A stretch of DNA of 64,000 nt from Rhizobium albus (lineage in GTDB: Bacteria > Pseudomonadota > Alphaproteobacteria > Rhizobiales > Rhizobiaceae). Shown one piece after another: positions 54,152 through 63,099 of this stretch (positions within the stretch are counted from its first letter, which is position 1; the number at the start of each line of letters is the position of its first letter). The position numbers and the translations under genes were made by a program. The stretch is taken from positions 806,001-870,000 of the forward strand of contig BSNO01000001.1 in NCBI GenBank assembly GCA_030160035.1. The letters are read 5' to 3'. The notes beneath the pieces were generated by a model. It had not been told where the DNA came from. It searched no databases and saw only the letters and a list, made by a program, of their open reading frames with translations.

Positions 54152-55318
54152 TCAAAATACCGTGTCGACCGGAAGTCCCATCGCCATTGCCCCTGCATAG
54201 GCCGCCTGGGGGCCGCGTTGCAGCGGGTGGAACCGGGCTCCCTGGACGTCGCGGAAGCATCGCTCCAGCCCGGCCTTTCGGTAGAAGCCGGTTCCGCCGG
54301 CAAGCTCTAGCGCCAGTTCAACCGTCTCGATCGCTTTGTCCGCCACCAGCGCGCGTCCCATCATTACCGCATTGACCGTCTCGGCGGAGGCATCGCCACG
54401 CAGGGCGGTTTCGACCATGAAGCGGTGCGCCAGTTGGGCAGCCTTGAGGCTCGTCACCATGCGGCCCGCCAGATCGAGCGTGTGCGCCGTCTGCGGCTTG
54501 CGCGATGCGATCTCCATCGCAATGTCGCGCGCACGCTCTGCAACGCCGAGATAGACCGCATAGATCAGCGGGAAGGCGACGGTCGCGATGATCTGGAACA
54601 CGGGGTGCCACCGACCCGCAGGGCGCTTGAACGCAATGGCGGCATCGGCAACGAACAGCCCGTCGATCACGACATCATGCGATCCCGTGCCCCGCATGCC
54701 GAGCGCGCGCCAGGTCGGCTCGATGGAGACCTCCGCGGCTTTCATGGGGATGCCGAAATGGATGACCGACGACGTTCCGTCGCCCTCATCCAGAAGCGCT
54801 CCCGACATGAGGATATCGCCCGCGGGCGACGCGGACGTGAAGACCTTGCGGGCCCGAATGCGATAGCCGCCATCGACCCGCTCAGCCGTCCCGGAGCCGC
54901 CGATCCAATCCGATCCACCGCTTGAGAGCAGGATAATGCGTTCGCTTGCGACGCGGCGCAGAAGCGGCTCGACCGCCGCAACCTGCTGATGGCGCCATCG
55001 CCAGGCGGGTACGGCGACCTGATGTGTGTGCATTGAAAACGCGAGCGCCGTCGAACTGCAGCCATGGGCAAGCGTGCGCAGCATCTCTGCAAGCTGCTCG
55101 ACATTGGCGCCGCCTCCACCGAGTTCGATAGGGACGCCTGCCTCGACAAGTCCGGCGCCCTTCAGAAGAGCGAAATCTTCCGCAACGAATGCATCTTGTT
55201 CGTCAGTGCTTTCAGCGCGTTTCCTCAATTCTGGAATCAGTGATTTTGCGATGTCTACCGGATCCGTTCCCGTGCTCCGCATGCGGGTTGCATTCGTGTC
55301 CTGAACAGCCAGTGCCAT
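54152..55318 (-). CDS. Acyl-CoA dehydrogenase family protein
   Basis: A 388-residue flavoenzyme of the acyl-CoA dehydrogenase fold. N-terminal helices run to LAHGCSSTALAFSMHTHQVA, the beta domain contains ARKVFTSASPAGDILMSGAL and TWRALGMRGTGSHDVVIDGL, and the C-terminal helical bundle has LAGGTGFYRKAGLERCFRDV. This resembles the subgroup that includes flavin-dependent monooxygenases and desulfurisation enzymes as well as true dehydrogenases, so the reaction is open. The second ATG is chosen because GAGGGAGA lies seven bases before it. Divergent from an hxlR gene. Confidence 0.87.
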   Translation of the reverse strand: MALAVQDTNATRMRSTGTDPVDIAKSLIPELRKRAESTDEQDAFVAEDFALLKGAGLVEAGVPIELGGGGANVEQLAEMLRTLAHGCSSTALAFSMHTHQVAVPAWRWRHQQVAAVEPLLRRVASERIILLSSGGSDWIGGSGTAERVDGGYRIRARKVFTSASPAGDILMSGALLDEGDGTSSVIHFGIPMKAAEVSIEPTWRALGMRGTGSHDVVIDGLFVADAAIAFKRPAGRWHPVFQIIATVAFPLIYAVYLGVAERARDIAMEIASRKPQTAHTLDLAGRMVTSLKAAQLAHRFMVETALRGDASAETVNAVMMGRALVADKAIETVELALELAGGTGFYRKAGLERCFRDVQGARFHPLQRGPQAAYAGAMAMGLPVDTVF

Positions 55319-55378
55319 GATCATTCTCCCTCGACTGATTAATCGAGCTTGATGATCCGCCTGCTTGCTCGGGATTTC

Positions 55379-55392
55379 CAGTTCAGGAACTG
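55379..55392. promoter_or_regulatory. Inverted repeat in the acyl-CoA dehydrogenase/hxlR divergent region
   Basis: CAGTTC-AG-GAACTG is a perfect 6-base inverted repeat, 60 bases from the dehydrogenase start and 80 before hxlR. HxlR regulators often bind short palindromes between divergent genes; binding here is inferred. CTCGA...TCGAG arms at about 55330-55347 lie beside it. Confidence 0.4.
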
Positions 55393-55472
55393 TACTGCGC
55401 TTTTCGTATCGCGCGCCGCGAGAAGGCGGTATTATCCGTTCGGGCAGTGGGGCGGCAGGCGAGGGCCAGCCC

Positions 55473-56168
55473 ATGACGGAACATGCCGGTTACGGACAAT
55501 TCTGTCCGGTTGCGATGGCGGCCGAGATCCTCTGTTCGCGCTGGACGGTGCTGATCGTGCGTGAGCTCATTTGCGGCACGACGCGCTTCAACGATCTTCG
55601 CCGGGGGGTGCCGCGCATGTCGCCAGCGCTCCTGTCGAAGCGGTTGAAGGAACTGGAGCAAGCGGGCGTCATCGAAGCCATCCGGCGCAACGACGGCACG
55701 GCGTCGGAATATCACCTCACCCGAGCTGGGCGCGATCTCGAGCCACTCGTTATGGGGCTCGGCATCTGGGGTCAGCGCTGGGTGGAATCGCGACTTTCTC
55801 TCAAGAATCTCGATCCGTCGCTTCTGATGTGGGACATGCGACGGCATCTCAATCCGCAACCGCTTCCGCCGCGACGGTGCACGATACAATTTCTGTATTC
55901 CGAACTACCCACGAACCGGCAAAGCTGGTGGCTGGTCGTCGACCGCGGCCATGTGGATCTCTGCAATTTCGACCCGGGTTTCGATCTCGACCTTCTTGTC
56001 ACGGGGGACTTGCGCAGCATGACAGCCGTCTGGATGGGGCTCGCCCCTATCCGCAGCGAAATCGACGCGGGGAGGCTCGTCGTCGATGGCGATCCCGTCA
56101 TCGCCAAGGCCATGCAGCAATGGCTCGGCCTCAGCCCTTTCGCACCCCACGCCCGGCAGGCCAGCTAG
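55473..56168 (+). CDS. HxlR family transcriptional regulator
   Basis: A 231-residue protein with an N-terminal HxlR winged helix (CPVAMAAEILCSRWTVLIVR, then GVPRMSPALLSKRLKELEQA and wing NDGTASEYHLTRAGRDL) and an extra C-terminal domain of about 120 residues resembling an SCP2-like or sterol-carrier fold (YSELPTNRQSWWLVVDRG, GDLRSMTAVWMG). The ATG follows GCGAGGGCC. It probably regulates the divergent acyl-CoA dehydrogenase gene in response to a small molecule bound by the C-terminal domain, as inferred from placement. Confidence 0.87.
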   Translation: MTEHAGYGQFCPVAMAAEILCSRWTVLIVRELICGTTRFNDLRRGVPRMSPALLSKRLKELEQAGVIEAIRRNDGTASEYHLTRAGRDLEPLVMGLGIWGQRWVESRLSLKNLDPSLLMWDMRRHLNPQPLPPRRCTIQFLYSELPTNRQSWWLVVDRGHVDLCNFDPGFDLDLLVTGDLRSMTAVWMGLAPIRSEIDAGRLVVDGDPVIAKAMQQWLGLSPFAPHARQAS

Positions 56169-56242
56169 GTGTTCGACAAATCACTAGGAAAATCAACGAA
56201 CGACTTGCGTCTGTCGAATGAGCGCGATAGCGTCCACCCATT

Positions 56243-56338
56243 CGACAGGGGTGCTCCGAATTGCCGGGGCTGAGATGCGAGGCGCGTGAAGCCTCCGGAC
56301 CCTCAAGCTGATCTGGTTAATGCCAGCGGAGCGAGGCG
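56243..56338 (+). promoter_or_regulatory. TPP riboswitch (THI element)
   Basis: Core motifs are present in order: GGGGTGC at 56248, GGCTGAGATG after it, ACCCTC near 56299, then CTGATCTGGTTAATGCCAGC and GGAG. These are the conserved parts of the thiamin-pyrophosphate aptamer; CTGAGA and the CTGATCTGGTTAAT stretch are close to invariant. The element ends six bases before the ykoF start and overlaps its translation signals, so control is most likely at translation initiation when TPP is abundant. Confidence 0.95.
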
Positions 56339-56343
56339 ACGAC

Positions 56344-56955
56344 ATGTTTTCCGGTGCGCAGATTTCCCTTTATCCGATGTCCGACGATTTCGTCCGGATC
56401 ATCCTCGATGCCGTGCAGGCGCTGGATCCCTATCGGGATCGGTTCCGCATCGAGACCGACGATGTGTCGACGCTGATCGTCGGGCCGCCGGAGGACCTTT
56501 TTCCCGCCATGCGCGATGTCTTCGTGCGTGCGGCGCAGTCCGGCGTCCACTGCGTTCTCTCCGCAGCCGTCTCGCGCGGCTGCCCGGGCGAACCGGACGA
56601 TCCGATCTGCACGCCGATCTCGGGCGCTGGCAATGCGCTGCCGCTCGCCGAGCGGATCGAGGCGGCGTGCGCGCATGTGGCCGATGCGCCCGTCACAGGT
56701 CAGCATGTGGCGGCGCAATTTTCGCTCTACCCGCTCGGCGAAGGGCACCACATGGACGAGATCTATGGGTGCATCGACTTCCTGAAGTCATCGGGCGTAT
56801 TCGATCGCTCGAAGAATTTCTGCACGAAGCTCGGGGGTGACGCGGGCGCGGTCTTCGCAACGCTGTCGGAAGCCTTCCTGCGCTTTGGCGATGCGCGTGG
56901 CCATGTGGCGCTCGACATAACCGTTTCGGCCAACAGCCCGAGCAAGCGCGCCTGA
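56344..56955 (+). CDS. ykoF: YkoF-like thiamin/HMP-binding protein
   Basis: A 203-residue soluble protein made of two similar halves; AQISLYPMSDDFVRIILDAV and AAQFSLYPLGEGHHMDEIYG mark the starts of the repeats. This is the YkoF domain that binds thiamin or hydroxymethylpyrimidine in Bacillus and accompanies the YkoEDC transporter. It probably holds the ligand on the cytoplasmic side. The ATG chosen follows the riboswitch; an ATG 24 bases upstream lies inside the aptamer. First gene of the operon. Confidence 0.9.
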   Translation: MFSGAQISLYPMSDDFVRIILDAVQALDPYRDRFRIETDDVSTLIVGPPEDLFPAMRDVFVRAAQSGVHCVLSAAVSRGCPGEPDDPICTPISGAGNALPLAERIEAACAHVADAPVTGQHVAAQFSLYPLGEGHHMDEIYGCIDFLKSSGVFDRSKNFCTKLGGDAGAVFATLSEAFLRFGDARGHVALDITVSANSPSKRA

Positions 56956-57009
56956 GGGCGCGGCGCTAACCCTCTCTCCTGTTTCATATTTTCTCTCAAG
57001 AGGCCTGTC

Positions 57010-57591
57010 ATGCACAGCAACAGCTGGACCCTGCGCGAAATCCTGATCGTCGCCTTTCTCGGGGCGGTCTTCGGCGTTCTTTATCTGGCCTGGGTGCAGG
57101 TCTGGCTCATCACGCAGGCGATCTTCGGGCCAGTGACGATGGATGTCGTCATGGGGTTCTGGTTCATCGTCTCGATCATCGCTGCCGCAATCATCCGCAA
57201 GCCGGGTGCGGCGCTTCTGTCGGAAGTGCTCGCCGCGGTCGTCCAGGTACTGCTCGGAAGTCCGGCGGGCCTGCTGCTGATCGTCACCGGGCTGGTCCAG
57301 GGTGCAGGTGCGGAAGCCGTTTTCGCTGCCACGCGCTGGAAAAATTATCGCCTGCCCGTGCTGATGGCTGCAGGTGTTGGGGCTGCGGTCGCGTCCTTCA
57401 TCTACACCTGGATCCGCTTCGACTATGGCGCGCTCGCACCGGGCCTGCTGATCGCGATGTTCGTGATCAGATGCCTGAGCGGCGCGCTGCTCGGCGGCCT
57501 GCTCGGACATTGGGTGACGCAGGCCCTCTATCGTACGGGCGTGCTCTCCGGTCTCGGCATCGATCGCGACCGGCGGGTCGTGCATGGCTGA
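57010..57591 (+). CDS. ykoE: ECF transporter S component, YkoE
   Basis: A 193-residue membrane protein with about six helices, beginning LREILIVAFLGAVFGVLYLA, and with SPAGLLLIVTGLVQGAGAEA in the middle, typical of YkoE. It is the substrate-binding membrane unit that brings the thiamin precursor HMP (or thiamin) to the energising module. Its 3' end overlaps ykoD by eight bases, and a TPP riboswitch controls the operon. Confidence 0.92.
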   Translation: MHSNSWTLREILIVAFLGAVFGVLYLAWVQVWLITQAIFGPVTMDVVMGFWFIVSIIAAAIIRKPGAALLSEVLAAVVQVLLGSPAGLLLIVTGLVQGAGAEAVFAATRWKNYRLPVLMAAGVGAAVASFIYTWIRFDYGALAPGLLIAMFVIRCLSGALLGGLLGHWVTQALYRTGVLSGLGIDRDRRVVHG

Positions 57592-59242
57592 CGAGCCTGC
57601 CGCGGTTCTTATCGACGGGGTCTCGGTCACCTATGCCGCATCGGACAAGACGGCGGTCGGACCCGTCGATCTCGTCATCCGACCGGGCGAGCGGTGGCTG
57701 CTGCTCGGCGCATCCGGGTCGGGCAAATCCTCGCTGCTGAACGCGCTAACCGGGCTGATCCCGCACGCGATCGCGGCGAAGCGCTCCGGCGAGGTAAGAC
57801 TTCTTGGCGAAGACGTTGCCGCGCGCACGCCGGCGGAATGGAGCAGCACGGTCGCGCGGCTTTTCCAGAAGGCGGAACAGACGCTCTGCGGCATGACGGT
57901 GGCCGACGAGATTGCTTTCGCGCTCGAAAATCAGGCCCTACCCGTAGCCGAGATTGCCACGCGCACGGAAACAGTAATGGGATCGCTCGGCCTGCCGCCG
58001 GAGTGGCGCGACAGACGGACGAGCCGCTTGTCCGGCGGTGAAAGGCAGCTTGTAGCCATCGCTGCCATCATGGCGCAAGACGCGCCCATCCTCGTTGCCG
58101 ACGAGCCGACGGCACATCTTGCGCCCGAGGCTGCACGCCGGCTGGAACGGCGCTTGCGCGACGTGCCACCCGACGGCGCCGCACTCGTCGTCGATCACCG
58201 GCTCGACGATCTCATCCCGCTCATCGACCGTGTCGCCGTGCTCGGAGACGATGGCCGCATTGTCGTCACTGGCTGCCCGCGAAAAGTGTTCCGGGATCAC
58301 GGGCAAACGCTCGATCGTCTGGGCATCTGGCGGCCGATCGGCAGCCGTCTTGCAGACCGGCTGATGGCGCTCGGTCATGAGGCCGACCCGCAGCCGCTGA
58401 CCTTGGCTGAAGCGCTTCAGGCCATGGATCGGCTGCCCCTTACGCTGCTCGACCGAGCACGCGCAACGCTTGTCGACTTCATTGCGCCGCGGATCGCGCA
58501 AGCCGGAGCAATCGGCGCAACCGTTGCCCAGCTGCAAAACGCGTCCTGCGCGCCGCTCTTCGCCAAGCCGGTCCTTCAAAAGGTGACGCTGTCGATCGCG
58601 GCGGGCGAGGTGGTTGCGATCCTCGGCGCCAACGGAGCGGGCAAGTCGACCCTTGCTGCCAGCCTGGCGGGGCTCCTCCGCCTGAAGGCTGGGCGCCGAG
58701 ATGGGGCGATGGGCGGCATCTCGTTTCAGAATCCAGACAGCAAGTTCATCGCGGGTTCGGTCGGCGAAGAGCTTGCCGCCGCACTCGAGGCCGCCGGCGC
58801 AAAGGCGGAGGCAGCCGATGTGGCGGCACTTGCCGAGCGTTGGCGACTGGTCACGCTTCTCGAGCGCCATCCGATGCAGCTTTCGGAAGGGCAGAAGCGG
58901 CGGCTCTCGCTAGCCCTGTTGATGGCCGGCGACCGGTTCCCACTGATTGTCTTGGATGAGCCGACCGGCGGGCTGGATGCGGCGGGCACTGAGGCGCTCA
59001 TGGATGAAGTGGACCGGCTCCGCGACGGTGAGCGCGCGGTGGCGATCGTCACGCACGACATGGACTTCGCGCTCGCGACAGCCCCACGCTGGATCATCGT
59101 TGGCGAAGGGCGCATTCTCGCCGACGGCCCGGCTAGCGAGCTCATGCGGGATGGCGCGCTGATGAAACGGGCAGGGCTTGCGCCACCGCACCTTCTTCAA
59201 GCGCTCGACTGGCTGGAAAAGGAGCCGGTGCCCGCATGCTGA
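57584..59242 (+). CDS. ykoD: ECF transporter duplicated ATPase, YkoD
   Basis: A 552-residue protein carrying two ABC ATPase domains in one chain. First: GASGSGKSS, signature LSGGERQLVAIAA, Walker B ILVADEPTAHL. Second: GANGAGKST, an altered signature LSEGQKRRLSLAL, Walker B LIVLDEPTGGLD and a TH-DM switch. The fusion replaces the two separate ATPases of other ECF systems. It powers uptake through YkoE and YkoC. Overlaps both neighbouring genes by seven to eight bases. Confidence 0.93.
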   Translation: MADEPAAVLIDGVSVTYAASDKTAVGPVDLVIRPGERWLLLGASGSGKSSLLNALTGLIPHAIAAKRSGEVRLLGEDVAARTPAEWSSTVARLFQKAEQTLCGMTVADEIAFALENQALPVAEIATRTETVMGSLGLPPEWRDRRTSRLSGGERQLVAIAAIMAQDAPILVADEPTAHLAPEAARRLERRLRDVPPDGAALVVDHRLDDLIPLIDRVAVLGDDGRIVVTGCPRKVFRDHGQTLDRLGIWRPIGSRLADRLMALGHEADPQPLTLAEALQAMDRLPLTLLDRARATLVDFIAPRIAQAGAIGATVAQLQNASCAPLFAKPVLQKVTLSIAAGEVVAILGANGAGKSTLAASLAGLLRLKAGRRDGAMGGISFQNPDSKFIAGSVGEELAAALEAAGAKAEAADVAALAERWRLVTLLERHPMQLSEGQKRRLSLALLMAGDRFPLIVLDEPTGGLDAAGTEALMDEVDRLRDGERAVAIVTHDMDFALATAPRWIIVGEGRILADGPASELMRDGALMKRAGLAPPHLLQALDWLEKEPVPAC

Positions 59243-59979
59243 AGACGGTTCATCCGCTGCCGAAGCTTATCGTCGCGCTGGTCTGGCTTGCCGGCTCCAT
59301 CGCGGTGTTCGATGCGTCGTTCCAGATTGTGATGATCCTGACATGCGTGACCGTCCTCATCCTCCTCGAACGCCTTTCGCCAGTGCTGGTGCTCGCCTTG
59401 ATGGTGCCCTTCGCGCTCTTCGGCGCGGGCTTCATCACCACCAGCGTGCTCTTCCGCCAAGAGAGCGAGTTTGCGGTGCAGATGGCGCAGGAAACGCCTT
59501 TCGGCGACGGGCGGCTGCAGGCGGGCATCGTACTTTTCCTGCGCGCGATTGCCTGCGGAATGGTGTCGGCGGTTTTCGTGCTGACCACCGACCCGGGCAG
59601 CTTCGTGAAAGCACTGATGGTCAATTGGCGCCTGTCGCCGCGCGTCGGCTATGCGCTCTTCGCAGCGCTGCAGCTGGTGCCGGATCTCGCTTCCGAACTG
59701 CAGCAGATGCGACTTGCCCGCGCCATGCGACGCGGCGCTCCACCACGGCGCATCCCGGGCCCGATCGAAGTCGGTTCGCTCGTCGTGCCGCTCATCGCCT
59801 ACGCCATCAGGCGAGCGGGGGACACAGCACTCGCGATGGAAAGCCGTGGTCTTGGCGCCTCGTCCCAGCGTACCGTCATCGGTGCGCCGGTTTCATCCAA
59901 ACGAGACGCGATCTTCTGCTTGGCGGCGTCCGCCTGGCTCCTGTCGATCTACTGGCTCACGTCGCAGGCGCCTTTATGA
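59236..59979 (+). CDS. ykoC: ECF transporter T component, YkoC
   Basis: A 247-residue coupling membrane protein with five to six helices. The cytoplasmic coupling helices show the T-component pattern of Ala-Arg-Gly motifs: MRLARAMRRGAPPRR and AMESRGLGASS. It transmits ATP-driven movement from YkoD to YkoE. It overlaps ykoD by seven bases and ends the riboswitch-controlled operon. Confidence 0.92.
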   Translation: MLKTVHPLPKLIVALVWLAGSIAVFDASFQIVMILTCVTVLILLERLSPVLVLALMVPFALFGAGFITTSVLFRQESEFAVQMAQETPFGDGRLQAGIVLFLRAIACGMVSAVFVLTTDPGSFVKALMVNWRLSPRVGYALFAALQLVPDLASELQQMRLARAMRRGAPPRRIPGPIEVGSLVVPLIAYAIRRAGDTALAMESRGLGASSQRTVIGAPVSSKRDAIFCLAASAWLLSIYWLTSQAPL

Positions 59980-60104
59980 TGCATGGACTGTCTTCAAGAT
60001 CGGCATGAAACTGGTGTAAAGCAGCCCGATCGATCGAAAATTCGGATCGCCTGTCGGCTGACGGCTGTTGCCATCGTCCTTGGCAGTGTCGACCACAGAT
60101 TGAG

Positions 60105-61115
60105 ATGGGCCACGCCATGACGTCAGACGCATACCGTGAAAGCGCGCCGGAACCTGCCATCGTGGCCAAAGGGCTGATCAAGCGCTTCGGTGACGTGACT
60201 GCCGTTGCAGGAATCGATCTCATCGTGCCGCGCGGCATGATCTTCGCCATTCTCGGCCCGAACGGCGCCGGCAAGACGACGCTGATGCGCATGCTGGCGA
60301 CGCTCACCGTTCCCGATGGCGGCGCAGCCACGGTGATGGGTCATGATCTGACCGCCGCGCCCGATGCCGTGCGCAGCGCGATCGCCATGACCGGTCAGTT
60401 CGCCTCGCTCGACGAAGATCTGACGGGGCGCGAGAACCTCATCCTCATCGCGCGGCTCTGGGGCTTCAAGGGCCGGGCAGCGCGCGAGCGCGGCGACGAG
60501 CTCCTCGCCGCCTTCGATCTTTCCGATGCGGCGACGAAGCAGGTGAAGGACTATTCCGGCGGTATGCGCCGGCGGCTCGACATCGCCGCATCGCTGATCG
60601 TGACCCCCGGTGTCCTCTTCCTTGATGAGCCGACGACGGGCCTCGACCCGAAGGCGCGACAGGGCGTCTGGCGGATGATCCGGGGGCTGGCCGACAGCGG
60701 CGTGACCATTCTTCTCACGACCCAATATCTCGAGGAAGCCGACCAGCTTGCCTCGCGCATCGCGGTCATCGACCACGGGCGCAAGATCGCCGAAGGCACG
60801 AGCCGCGAGTTGAAGGCTGCGACCGGTTCCGGCTTCCTGCATGTGGCGCTCGCCGATCCCGGGCATCTCGACCGCGCCGCAGCGGTGCTCGAAGAGCAGC
60901 TGCAGAGTTCCGTTCAGAGATCGGCGGAAGGTGCGACGCTGTCGATCATCGCCAAGTCGCCGGAAGCGGCGAATGCTGCTTTGGCGACTTTGATCGCCGA
61001 CGGCATCGCGCTCGCCGATTTCTCCATGGGGCAGCCGACGCTGGACGAAGTGTTCTTTGCGCTGACGGGCGAGCGCACCACCACGGACATGCCGGAAAGG
61101 GAGGCTGCGGAATGA
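60105..61115 (+). CDS. ABC transporter ATP-binding protein, DrrA-like
   Basis: A 336-residue ATPase of the daunorubicin-resistance type: GPNGAGKTT, signature YSGGMRRRLDIA, Walker B VLFLDEPTTGLDP and a QYLEEA switch region. The extra C-terminal domain ending in QPTLDEVFFALTG is typical of this export family. It would energise the permease encoded next, with a four-base ATGA overlap. Another ATG 12 bases downstream is possible; neither has a strong ribosome site. The exported compound is unknown. Confidence 0.9.
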   Translation: MGHAMTSDAYRESAPEPAIVAKGLIKRFGDVTAVAGIDLIVPRGMIFAILGPNGAGKTTLMRMLATLTVPDGGAATVMGHDLTAAPDAVRSAIAMTGQFASLDEDLTGRENLILIARLWGFKGRAARERGDELLAAFDLSDAATKQVKDYSGGMRRRLDIAASLIVTPGVLFLDEPTTGLDPKARQGVWRMIRGLADSGVTILLTTQYLEEADQLASRIAVIDHGRKIAEGTSRELKAATGSGFLHVALADPGHLDRAAAVLEEQLQSSVQRSAEGATLSIIAKSPEAANAALATLIADGIALADFSMGQPTLDEVFFALTGERTTTDMPEREAAE

Positions 61116-61933
61116 GCGATCGACCGATGAACGATCTGCCGGACACGGCCGGCCTCAGACATGTCGCCCGGCCGCCGAAGCCGTCCGCGTTCTCCAACGC
61201 GCTCGTTTTCGGCTGGCGTGCCGTCCTGAAGTTCAAGCACGTGCCGGAGCAGCTTTTCGATCTGGTCATGACGCCGATCATGTTCACGCTGCTCTTCACC
61301 TTCGTGTTCGGTGGCGCGCTTGCCGGTTCGACGGGGGACTATCTGCAGTTCTTCCTGCCCGGCATTCTCGTCCAGACGGTGATGTTCAACTCGGTCTATT
61401 CCGGCATGGGGCTGTCGACCGATCTCGGCAAGGGTCTCTTCGATCGCTTCCGCTCGCTGCCGATCTGGCCGCTGGCGCCCTTTGCCGGGCTGATGGTGGG
61501 CGATATCCTGCGACACCTGATCGCCGCCACGATCATCCTGACCATCGGCCTGATCCTCGGCTACCGGCCGGAAACGGGGATCCTCGGCGTGCTCGGCGCC
61601 TTTGCGCTGCTTGTCGCGATCGGCTTCGGCATGGGCTGGATCTTCATGGTGCTCGGACTTTTGATCCGCACGCCGACGACGGTGATGACGATGGGCTTCA
61701 CCTTCCTCTTTCCGCTCGTCTTCGCCTCCAACATCATGGTGGATCCGGCAACGATGCCCGGCTGGCTGCGCAGCTTCGTCGACGTCAATCCGGTCAGCCT
61801 GATGACGACGGCGATCCGCGGGCTGATGAATGGCGGCGGCAGTTTCGCCGATGTGGGCCTGGCTCTGATCGCGCCCGCACTGGTGACGGCGATCCTCGCG
61901 CCGGTGACCCTGATGCTCTATCGGCGGCGCTGA
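61112..61933 (+). CDS. ABC-2 type transporter permease, DrrB-like
   Basis: A 273-residue permease with six helices of the ABC-2 export type. FVFGGALAGS and LPGILVQTVMFNSVYSGMGL are characteristic, with FDRFRSLPIWPLAPFAGLM, the family's conserved cytoplasmic segment. It pairs with the preceding ATPase and presumably expels lipids or toxic compounds. Translation is coupled by ATGA. Confidence 0.9.
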   Translation: MSDRPMNDLPDTAGLRHVARPPKPSAFSNALVFGWRAVLKFKHVPEQLFDLVMTPIMFTLLFTFVFGGALAGSTGDYLQFFLPGILVQTVMFNSVYSGMGLSTDLGKGLFDRFRSLPIWPLAPFAGLMVGDILRHLIAATIILTIGLILGYRPETGILGVLGAFALLVAIGFGMGWIFMVLGLLIRTPTTVMTMGFTFLFPLVFASNIMVDPATMPGWLRSFVDVNPVSLMTTAIRGLMNGGGSFADVGLALIAPALVTAILAPVTLMLYRRR

Positions 61934-62117
61934 GGTCTTTCGCCACCGTCCTGTTTGGGCCATAGAGCTAAGAGCGTTGCCAGGCGAAGTGGATGCCGGC
62001 TCACCGCCCGGCGACGCGATCAATCAACACCAAGAGCGATTGATCCATTCGAAGACGGGCGAAGTTGCGCCAGGAGCGCGGGTTCGACCGGCCACAACGG
62101 GGAGTGACGAAGAGTTC

Positions 62118-62660
62118 ATGCATGATTTCAGTCTTCTCGACTTCAGTCCCCTTGTCATCATCGATGGTCGGATGGAGGCGGTACCGGTCGAAAAGCGCAG
62201 GGATATCGCGTCACGGGAGCGGCTGAAGCTGCGCGACAAGCCGCCGATGATGGAAATCGAAGGCCTCGTCCTCAAGCGTCCGATCACGCGCATCTTCGAA
62301 AAGGAGGTCTATCTCTCGGGCCTCAAGCTCAAGGACGCCGAGAACCAACGCGTCGTAGCAATCGGTCGCCCCCACGAGGACCGCTTTCACCTCTACAACT
62401 ACATCATCCCTGAAACGGGCACTTCCTTTGCCAACCGCGCTCTGACACCGGGTGCGCGCGTGCGGCAGATCGTGTTGCTTACGGTCGCTTTGCTTATCGC
62501 GTTCGGAATGGCCTTCTTTTCGCTCGGCTTCTTCCAGCGCAGCATCTTCATGGGTCTGATATGGCTGACCGCCGCCGTGGTTTTCCTCTCGGTCGCCAAG
62601 CACTTCTGGGAGCAATACAAGGCGGATCGGATGCTGGTGGAGTATGTGTCGCGGCTGTGA
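62118..62660 (+). CDS. Hypothetical membrane protein with two helices
   Basis: A 180-residue protein I cannot name. The N-terminal 100 residues are soluble and charged (MEAVPVEKRRDIASRERLKL, then EIEGLVLKRPITRIFEKEVY); two adjacent membrane helices follow (IVLLTVALLIAFGMAFFSLG and SIFMGLIWLTAAVVFLSVA), then a short basic tail. The chosen ATG is preceded by GAAGAG; upstream frame sequence is unlike protein. Its relation to neighbours is unclear. Confidence 0.6.
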   Translation: MHDFSLLDFSPLVIIDGRMEAVPVEKRRDIASRERLKLRDKPPMMEIEGLVLKRPITRIFEKEVYLSGLKLKDAENQRVVAIGRPHEDRFHLYNYIIPETGTSFANRALTPGARVRQIVLLTVALLIAFGMAFFSLGFFQRSIFMGLIWLTAAVVFLSVAKHFWEQYKADRMLVEYVSRL

Positions 62661-62733
62661 AGCGAGGGCTTCAACTCACCGGTATTGAGCATGGTTTCAG
62701 AATAGCTGTCAGCAGGGCCGATGTGTCATCGTT

Positions 62734-63099
62734 TCAGTCCGGCTGCCAGATGCCCTCGTCCCACGCCCTCAGAGCCATCCCCGCATCGAGTTTCTGCGGC
62801 CACTGAGAATTTCGGATACGCTCCAGTGCATGCCGCGCCTCGACGGGCGCAATGGAGCGGGTCGCCTTAGCGGCCAGCAACCTCACCTCCATGCTCGGAT
62901 TATCGTAAAGGCGCAGTAGAGCGCGACGCTGGTCGCCGTGGCGGGATCGCAATTCGGTTTCGATGGAACGTTTTTCTGCGTAAAGCGTCCGATATCTCGA
63001 CATTCGACCTTCAATGCTCGCTTCGTCCATCCTTCGAGCGACGTCGGCGAAGGCATCCACCAGTTGGTCGACAGATGCAGCCCCAAGATCTTCATTCAT
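62734..63099 (-). CDS. DUF2019 protein, probable immunity partner of the upstream toxin fragment
   Basis: A 121-residue acidic-basic helical protein resembling the DUF2019 group: an N-terminal VDQLVDAFADVARRMDEASI, then RRALLRLYDNPSMEVRLLAA, which reads as a HEAT-like repeat, as in many toxin-immunity proteins. Its start overlaps the stop of the preceding toxin-like frame by four bases (ATGA on the minus strand), the tight coupling typical of toxin-immunity pairs. The immunity role is inferred from this coupling and fold. Confidence 0.72.
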   Translation of the reverse strand: MNEDLGAASVDQLVDAFADVARRMDEASIEGRMSRYRTLYAEKRSIETELRSRHGDQRRALLRLYDNPSMEVRLLAAKATRSIAPVEARHALERIRNSQWPQKLDAGMALRAWDEGIWQPD

